This document shows positions 58,823-64,000 of a stretch of DNA of 64,000 nt, piece after piece (positions within the stretch are counted from its first letter, which is position 1; every line of letters starts with the position of its first letter). A model generated the notes under the pieces. It made no database searches, was not told the DNA's origin, and saw only the letters and a list, made by a program, of their open reading frames with translations. The stretch lies in contig JADJHP010000001.1 in NCBI GenBank assembly GCA_016707525.1, positions 186,001-250,000 of the forward strand. Reading direction: 5' to 3'. The DNA comes from Ignavibacteriota bacterium. Lineage in GTDB: Bacteria; Bacteroidota; Ignavibacteria; UBA10030; UBA6906. A program made the position numbers and the translations under genes.

Positions 58823-59715
58823 AACTCAGGTTCTGGGGTGTACGCGGGTCGATCCCTTCACCCGGCCGCGATACGGTCAGGTATGGAGGGAACACGCCGT
58901 GCATCGAGGCACGGCTTTCGGACGACCACATCGTGATCTTTGATGCGGGGACCGGTCTCCGGGGGCTCGGGGATGCGCTGATGGCGACGGGCGCATCGGT
59001 GAACGCCTATCTCGCGATCAGTCACCCGCACTGGGACCACATCCAGGGGTTCCCGTTCTTCAAGCCGGCGTTCGTGGCGGGGAACGAGTTGACGATCATC
59101 GGTGCGCAGACACGGAACATCACGCTGCGCCAGGTGATCGCATCGCAGATGGACAAGGTGTATTTCCCGATCCAGTTGAACGAACTGAAGGCGAAGATCC
59201 GCTTTCAGCCCGTGCGTGAGGAGACGGTGCCGGTGTTCGGGGGCACGCTGACCTCGCAGTACCTGAATCATCCGGCGTTCGCGCTCGGGTTCCGTCTGTC
59301 GTATGGCGGCAGATCGATCGTGTACATGACCGACAATGAACCGTTCGACCGCGAGGTTGCGCGCACCGCGAAGAATGTGGACCGGAACATTGTTGACCTG
59401 TTCATGGCGCAGAAAGGTGACCCGAACCAGCGCGTGTTCGACTTCGCGCGGGGTGCGGACATCCTGATCCATGATGCGACGTACACGCCGGAAGAATACC
59501 TGCAGCACGTGGGGTGGGGGCACTCGGACTACCTCTTCGCGCTGAAGGTCGCCTCCGAGGCCGGCGTCGGGAAACTCGTACTGTTCCATCACGAACAGAC
59601 ACGAACGGATGACCGGCTCGACGAGATCGTCCTGAAGTGCAGGAAAGAGATCACGCAGCGGGGATACAACTTCGACTGTCTTGCTGCGGCAGAAGGGTTG
59701 GAGTTGGACTGGTGA
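58819..59715 (+). CDS. MBL-fold metallo-hydrolase
   Basis: 298 residues of the metallo-beta-lactamase superfamily. It starts MKLRFWGVRGSIPSPG with YGGNTPCIEA, a start typical of a phosphodiesterase-like subgroup. The metal motif is SHPHWDHIQGF. Further metal residues lie in LNHPAFALGF, ILIHDATYTPEE and LFHHEQTRTDD. It is cytoplasmic (no signal peptide). The substrate is unknown. Confidence 0.88.
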   Translation: MKLRFWGVRGSIPSPGRDTVRYGGNTPCIEARLSDDHIVIFDAGTGLRGLGDALMATGASVNAYLAISHPHWDHIQGFPFFKPAFVAGNELTIIGAQTRNITLRQVIASQMDKVYFPIQLNELKAKIRFQPVREETVPVFGGTLTSQYLNHPAFALGFRLSYGGRSIVYMTDNEPFDREVARTAKNVDRNIVDLFMAQKGDPNQRVFDFARGADILIHDATYTPEEYLQHVGWGHSDYLFALKVASEAGVGKLVLFHHEQTRTDDRLDEIVLKCRKEITQRGYNFDCLAAAEGLELDW

Positions 59716-59775
59716 GGCAGGAGGCAGCTTGACAATCAGCCTATTCATGGCTATTATCCACCAGATGAGGATCGC

Positions 59776-60333
59776 ATGGCGTTTTCGATAGGACCGTCCG
59801 ACATCAAGAAGCTGGAGAAGGTCTTCGGCGTACCGGCGCGGACGATCGGGGACAGCATTCGTTTCGAGCTTGCGCCGGCGGAAGAACACCGGAAGCTCGC
59901 GCTGGAGATCTACGCGCAGATCCCGATCGGACATCGGAAAGGCACGCTCGTCTCCGTATATACGGAGAACGCGCACCTGCAGCTCCATTTCTGTTCGGGC
60001 TATGTGGTGAGCGATCTCCTCGGCGAAGTGACGTTCGTTGCGGAACAGGATGGCAAGGTGTCGGGACTGATCATCGAGCGGCAGGGCGGGTGTTCGCTCT
60101 TCGCCAATGTGGACCGCTCGCTGGTCTCCGGGGACTTCACGCAGCTCGGGCCGGAAGTGATGTTATCCGGCATCGCACTGTCGCTGACGGACGGGATCCT
60201 GGATCAGGGTGCGGACGCCGCGCCGCCGAAGTCTGCGCCGCGCCGTTCCGCCGCCAGGCGTACCAAAGGAAAGAAGGCCGCGGTCAAGAAGGTGCGGTCC
60301 ACACGAACGAGGAGCAAGGCCTCGCGGGCATGA
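59776..60333 (+). CDS. unknown protein with Lys/Arg/Ala-rich C-terminal tail
   Basis: 185 residues. The first ~145 form a compact domain that I do not recognise (IGPSDIKKLEKVFGVPARTIG, then beta-rich sequence). The last ~37 residues are strongly basic, rich in Ala, Pro, Lys and Arg (RRSAARRTKGKKAAVKKV), like histone-H1-type or nucleic-acid-binding tails. It overlaps ybeY by 4 bases, so it belongs to the ybeY-smg-topA chain. A role with DNA or RNA is inference from the tail and neighbours. Confidence 0.75.
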   Translation: MAFSIGPSDIKKLEKVFGVPARTIGDSIRFELAPAEEHRKLALEIYAQIPIGHRKGTLVSVYTENAHLQLHFCSGYVVSDLLGEVTFVAEQDGKVSGLIIERQGGCSLFANVDRSLVSGDFTQLGPEVMLSGIALSLTDGILDQGADAAPPKSAPRRSAARRTKGKKAAVKKVRSTRTRSKASRA

Positions 60334-60773
60334 TCACCATCCAGGTGGTGAACGCCCACGGGAGCCGGAGGATGCCGCGCACGCTGCTCAGGGATGCCGT
60401 GCGGGCGGCGCTGGAGGGTGAAGGGGTGCGCAGTGCGGTCATCAGTATCGTCGGTGTCAACGACGGGCGTTGCAGACGCCTGAACAGGACGTTTCTGGGG
60501 CATGACTACGTGACCGACGTCATCAGTTTTCCGCTGGAAGATGTGCCGCGGTTGGAAGGGGAGATCTATATCAATCTGGACCGTGCCCGTGTGCAGGCAG
60601 GGGAGTACAGCGTCAGCACACGGCACGAACTCGCCCGCCTCGCAATTCACGGAACGCTCCACCTGACCGGGTTTGATGACCGGACGCGTGCCCAGGCCGT
60701 ACGGATGCACGCGCGCGAGGATGCGGTTCTTGCGCGGCTCCGCCGCCGGCGGGCGAAGAGAGGAATTGCATGA
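60330..60773 (+). CDS. ybeY: endoribonuclease YbeY (rRNA maturation factor)
   Basis: 147 residues. The fold markers NRTFLGHDYVTDVISFP and the zinc motif HGTLHLTGFDD are present. In the usual HGxxHxxGxxH motif the third His is replaced by Asp117. I recall similar variants in other Bacteroidota YbeY proteins, so this looks lineage-specific rather than broken. YbeY processes 16S rRNA ends and removes defective ribosomes. It overlaps both neighbours by 4 bases. Confidence 0.9.
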   Translation: MITIQVVNAHGSRRMPRTLLRDAVRAALEGEGVRSAVISIVGVNDGRCRRLNRTFLGHDYVTDVISFPLEDVPRLEGEIYINLDRARVQAGEYSVSTRHELARLAIHGTLHLTGFDDRTRAQAVRMHAREDAVLARLRRRRAKRGIA

Positions 60774-61228
60774 AAGAACGTGTTGTTGAGATACTGGTAT
60801 TCCTGATGACCGAGTTGCGGGACGACAAGCAGCTGCACGACATCGATCTGGCGCCGTTGCGCGACCGGGGGTACACGACCTCGGAGATCAGTGCGGCATT
60901 CAGCTGGTTGTACGAGACGATGGGAGCGGGTGGTGCGGAATCGACTTCCCACGCCCGTGCTGCCCGCGGCTCGCGCCGCATCTTCCATGAGGTGGAGCGC
61001 AGTGTGCTGTCGCGGGAAGCCCAGGGGTACCTCATCCAGCTGGCGGAACTCGGGCTGCTGGATGACCGTGATATCGAGACGGTCATCGAACGTGCCATCG
61101 GCACGGGATACGCGGGGCTCTCGGTACTGGAGGTGAAGGAGATCGTGGCTGCGGTGTTGTCTTCCCGTGAGCGACCCGGCGTTGCCGGAGGCCATTCGAT
61201 GTTGAATAATGAGGATACGATCCACTGA
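60770..61228 (+). CDS. smg: Smg/DUF494 family protein
   Basis: 152 residues. The N-terminal KERVVEILVFLMTELRDD and the YTTSEISAAFSWL helix, followed by the LLDDRDIETVIERAI region, match Smg/DUF494. The function is not established. In Proteobacteria smg is found near topA-related and dprA genes; here it is directly before topA, with a 1-base overlap, which supports the call. Confidence 0.85.
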   Translation: MKERVVEILVFLMTELRDDKQLHDIDLAPLRDRGYTTSEISAAFSWLYETMGAGGAESTSHARAARGSRRIFHEVERSVLSREAQGYLIQLAELGLLDDRDIETVIERAIGTGYAGLSVLEVKEIVAAVLSSRERPGVAGGHSMLNNEDTIH

Positions 61229-62469
61229 TGGCGGCAAAGAAAAAGACCGCGGCGCCCGCGGAGACGCTCCCTGCAGATGAGAGTGTCGCGCCCAAGAGGC
61301 GTAAGCGCGCAGTTGCTGCAGATAAGGATACGGTGGGCACGGCTCCGGTCGTTGAGGAGACCGCCGCCCCGAAGCGGCGCAAGCGTGCCGTCATCGCGGA
61401 CACCGATACGAGTGGGAAGGCCCTGATCATTGTTGAGTCGCCGGCGAAGGCCAAGACCATCAACAAGTACCTCGGCAAGAACTTCCACGTCGAGGCCTCG
61501 GTCGGGCACATCAAGAACCTGCCGAAGAGCAAGATCGGCATCGATGTGGAGAACGGCTTCACCCCCGAGTACGAAACGATCACGGGGAAGGATGACGTGA
61601 TCAACCGTCTCAAGAGCCATGCCGCGAAGGCCACGTCCGTGTATATCGCGACTGACCCTGACCGTGAAGGCGAGGCGATCGCGTGGCACATCGCCCGGGA
61701 GGTCGAGGGGTGCGCGAAGAACATCTACCGCGTGCTCTTCCATGAGATCACCGAGCGCGGGATCGCCGAAGCGATGGAAAAGCCGTCGCGCATCGACGAG
61801 CATCTTGTGAATTCCCAGCAGGCACGCCGCGCGATGGACCGCCTGGTCGGTTACAAGGTCTCGCCGTTCGTCTGGAAGACCGTCTACTACGGCCTGTCCG
61901 CCGGCCGCGTGCAATCCGTTGCCGTCCGCCTGATCTGCGAGCGCGAGGCGGAAGTGAACGCGTTCATTCCGCAGGAATACTGGTCGATCATCGGCGAGTT
62001 CACCGCTGCGGGGAGCGAGCCCTTCCTGGCGAAGCTGTTTAAGGTGGAAGGCGAGGACCCGACGATCGGGGACCGGACCACGGCGGAAGGGTACGTGAAC
62101 GCCATCCGCGCGCAGCAATTCGCGGTGGCCGACGTCCAGAAGAAGCCGGTACGCCGCAACCCGCCGCCGCCATTCATCACGAGTACGTTGCAGCAGGAAG
62201 CCGCCCGGCGGCTCCGCTACCCGGCCAAGCGGACGATGATGTTCGCGCAGAAACTCTATGAGGGCATCGAACTCGGCGAAGAAGGACGCGTCGGCCTCAT
62301 CACCTACATGCGTACCGACTCCACGCGTTTGAGCGACGACGCCGTGAAAGAGGTGCGCGAGTACATCTATCAGAACTACGGGAAAGAATACGTCCCCCCG
62401 AGGCGCGGCAGTTCAAAAAGGGGAAGTCCTCACAGGACGCCCACGAAGCGATCCGCCCGACGTCGATGA
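61228..62469 (+). CDS. topA: DNA topoisomerase I, N-terminal part (frameshifted)
   Basis: Relaxes negative supercoils. A basic N-terminal extension of about 65 residues holds two APKRRKRAV repeats. Then come the Toprim domain (ALIIVESPAKAKTINKYLGK, TDPDREGEAIAWH) and the core with the active-site Tyr in GLITYMRTDSTR. Homology stops at EYVPP (62399) in a run of six C. One more C would give EYVPPEARQFKKGKSSQDAHEAIRP and join the C-terminal part. Residues after 62399 in this frame are spurious. As topA is normally essential, a sequencing error is likely. Confidence 0.9.
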   Translation: MAAKKKTAAPAETLPADESVAPKRRKRAVAADKDTVGTAPVVEETAAPKRRKRAVIADTDTSGKALIIVESPAKAKTINKYLGKNFHVEASVGHIKNLPKSKIGIDVENGFTPEYETITGKDDVINRLKSHAAKATSVYIATDPDREGEAIAWHIAREVEGCAKNIYRVLFHEITERGIAEAMEKPSRIDEHLVNSQQARRAMDRLVGYKVSPFVWKTVYYGLSAGRVQSVAVRLICEREAEVNAFIPQEYWSIIGEFTAAGSEPFLAKLFKVEGEDPTIGDRTTAEGYVNAIRAQQFAVADVQKKPVRRNPPPPFITSTLQQEAARRLRYPAKRTMMFAQKLYEGIELGEEGRVGLITYMRTDSTRLSDDAVKEVREYIYQNYGKEYVPPRRGSSKRGSPHRTPTKRSARRR

Positions 62470-63671
62470 AGTACAGTCCGAAGGAGGTCAAGAAATTCCT
62501 CGAACCCGAGATGTTCGCGCTGTATGAGCTGATCTGGAACCGCTTCGTGGCGTGCCAGATGAGCCAGGCGATCGCCGAACAGACCACCGTCGACATCAAG
62601 GGCGGCGAGTATACCTTCCGGGCGACGGATTCGATCCCGACATTCCGCGGGTTCCTGCAGGTGTACGACGATCTCGTGGATGAGACGGAGAAGCTGGCCG
62701 ACGAGGATCCCTCATCGAAGCTGCCGGGCCACCTGCGTGCGGGTGATCAGGCGGCGCTGACGAACCTCATCCCCAATCAGCATTTCACGAAGCCCCCGGG
62801 GCGGTTCACGGAATCGAGTCTGGTGCGTGAACTGGAAGCCCTCGGTATCGGGCGCCCGAGCACGTACGCGCTCATCGTGGATACGATCCAGGCACGCAAA
62901 TATGTGGAGCAGCGCGAACGCCGCCTGTATCCCACGGAGCTGGGCAAGGCGGTGAACCGCCTGCTCGTCCAGAACTTCCCGCATATCTTCACCGTGGGCT
63001 TCACCGCACGGATGGAAGAGGAGCTGGACACCATCGCGTCGGGGAAGCAGACGTACGCCCAGGTGATGGAGGACTTCTACCATCCGTTCGTGCGAGACCT
63101 CGAGGGTGTCGACAAGAACAGCGCGGCGATCAAGAAGTCGATGCAGGAAGCCACCACCGAGGTCTGTGAGACGTGCGGCAAACCCATGATCATCAAATGG
63201 GGACGGAATGGCAGGTTCATGGCGTGCAGCGGCTATCCGACCTGCAAGACCACGAAACCGCTCCCCGAAGAAGCGGAACTGACAAAGCATGCGGTCGGCA
63301 TCAAATGCGACCAGTGCGGCGGCGACATGGTGGTGAAGGGCGGGCGGTTCGGTGCGTTCCTCGGCTGCTCGAACTATCCGACGTGCAAGAACACGCGCCC
63401 GCTCTCCATCGGTGTGAAGTGTCCGCGCTGCAAGGATGGCGACATCATCGAGCGGAAGACGAAACGCAAGCGGGTATTCTACGGATGTTCGAAGTATCCG
63501 GATTGCGATTTCGCATCGTGGGAGAAGCCTGTGGCACGTGCATGCGATACGTGCGGCAACGAGTACATGGTCCAGAAGTACAATCAGACGCGCGGCGAGT
63601 TCCTCGCGTGCCCGTCGTGCAAGGCGGAGATCGCCCGTGACGAGGTGGCACCGGCGGTGAATGAAAGGTGA
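62400..63671 (+). CDS. topA: DNA topoisomerase I, C-terminal part (frameshifted)
   Basis: Continuation of topA from base 62400; an internal ATG lies at 62466. It contains the rest of the core (DAHEAIRPTS, TESSLVRELEALGIGRPSTYA) and four zinc-ribbon units (CETCGKPMIIKWG...CSGYPTC; CDQCGGDMVVKGG...CSNYPTC; CPRCKDGD...CSKYPDC; CDTCGN...CPSC). These bind single-stranded DNA. With the frame repaired, the protein would be about 815 residues, normal for topoisomerase I. It overlaps xerC by 11 bases. Confidence 0.9.
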   Translation, partial: EARQFKKGKSSQDAHEAIRPTSMKYSPKEVKKFLEPEMFALYELIWNRFVACQMSQAIAEQTTVDIKGGEYTFRATDSIPTFRGFLQVYDDLVDETEKLADEDPSSKLPGHLRAGDQAALTNLIPNQHFTKPPGRFTESSLVRELEALGIGRPSTYALIVDTIQARKYVEQRERRLYPTELGKAVNRLLVQNFPHIFTVGFTARMEEELDTIASGKQTYAQVMEDFYHPFVRDLEGVDKNSAAIKKSMQEATTEVCETCGKPMIIKWGRNGRFMACSGYPTCKTTKPLPEEAELTKHAVGIKCDQCGGDMVVKGGRFGAFLGCSNYPTCKNTRPLSIGVKCPRCKDGDIIERKTKRKRVFYGCSKYPDCDFASWEKPVARACDTCGNEYMVQKYNQTRGEFLACPSCKAEIARDEVAPAVNER

Positions 63672-64000
63672 GCGTACGCAGAACACCGGGTACATCGCAA
63701 CATTCCTGAGCTATCTGGCGGCGGAGCGGCGATACTCGCCCCACACCATCCTCGCCTATACGGAGGACCTCGCGCAGTTCGACGAGTTCCTCGTCGCTGC
63801 AGGGCGGACCATTGAGGATGCGGACCACATCCTCATCCGCCGTTTTCTGGGTGTCCTGCTGGACCGCGGCCTGGAGAAATCCACCGCCGCGCGGAAACTC
63901 GCCTGTGTCCGCTCACTCTACCGTTTCCTCCGGCGTCGCGGGTTGCGCGACACCAATCCCACGTTGCTCGTTGCCACGCCCCGCAGGGCACGCCGTCTTC
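63661..64000 (+). CDS. tyrosine recombinase XerC/XerD (N-terminal part, runs off the window)
   Basis: 113 residues of the N-terminal SAM-like core-binding domain (YIATFLSYLAAERRYSPHTILAYTEDLAQFDEFL and RRFLGVLLDRGLEKSTAARKLACVRSLYRFL are the regions). The catalytic domain lies beyond the window. The position directly after topA is common for the xerC chromosome-dimer resolvase, which favours that over a mobile-element integrase. The ATG at 63661 overlaps the end of topA by 11 bases. Confidence 0.88.
   Translation, partial: MKGERTQNTGYIATFLSYLAAERRYSPHTILAYTEDLAQFDEFLVAAGRTIEDADHILIRRFLGVLLDRGLEKSTAARKLACVRSLYRFLRRRGLRDTNPTLLVATPRRARRL

Noticed and set aside
62380..62420. Programmed frameshift in topA
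   Set aside because: There is no slippery heptamer-plus-stimulator arrangement, and a single missing C in a homopolymer is a simpler explanation.
63661..64000. Mobile-element integrase at the window end
   Set aside because: The position directly after topA and the absence of att-like repeats or other mobile genes favour chromosomal xerC.
1..64000. CRISPR arrays, tRNA or rRNA genes, insertion sequences, replication origin
   Set aside because: No regularly spaced repeats, cloverleaf-like genes, rRNA stretches, transposase genes or DnaA-box clusters were recognised by reading both strands; short or diverged cases could be missed without a search tool.

Overview
The window is a GC-rich, gene-dense bacterial chromosome segment. 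It most likely comes from the Ignavibacteria/Chlorobi side of the Bacteroidota. Supporting signs are two secreted proteins ending in a Por/T9SS-type sorting domain with a YPNPFNPST motif, a TonB-dependent receptor, a YbeY variant lacking the third zinc histidine, and start regions carrying TTG-N20-TAnnTT, close to the Bacteroidota -33/-7 promoter. This placement is inferred from motifs only. No rRNA, tRNA, CRISPR array or insertion sequence was seen.

Layout. 1-6.9 kb: the end of a 2-oxoacid dehydrogenase E2 gene and lipA, then rplM-rpsI, rpsB-tsf-pyrH-frr, and two envelope membrane proteins. 6.9-13.5 kb (minus strand): polA behind an MFS exporter, and a secreted DUF4397-repeat protein broken by two indels. 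13.8-18.5 kb: a tight operon of NikR, a TonB receptor, an ECF S component, a methyltransferase, EcfT and EcfA, read here as a nickel or nickel-chelate uptake system. 18.6-24.7 kb: a chalcone-isomerase-like protein, rhaA with a Nudix hydrolase, a frameshifted esterase, an M64 peptidase and a DUF2911 protein. 24.8-30.9 kb (minus strand): a sodium/solute symporter (frameshifted) with a small membrane ORF and a PIG-L deacetylase, plus an unknown coiled-coil protein and lipoprotein. 31-35 kb: a response regulator, a PEBP-like protein and a large receiver-receiver-PPDK_N protein. 35.2-51.2 kb: a DUF3160 T9SS protein, a phosphofructokinase with PPi-type residues, a polysaccharide/uronate catabolic run (heparinase-like lyase, two UROD-family proteins around a HAD phosphatase, a beta-helix protein, a KDPG aldolase-VOC fusion and a KDG kinase) with tex in the middle. 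51.3-64 kb: lysS, a GH57 glucanotransferase with a glycosyltransferase, a CtpA-type protease, and an overlapping chain to ybeY-smg-topA-xerC.

Five single- or double-base indels break otherwise good genes: two in the DUF4397 gene, and one each in the esterase, the symporter and topA. Two of them sit in G/C homopolymers, and topA is normally essential. Assembly or sequencing error is therefore the first explanation. The most interesting biology is the NikR-TonB-ECF-methyltransferase operon, the UROD pair inside the polysaccharide operon, the receiver-PPDK_N fusion, and the recurring promoter pattern.
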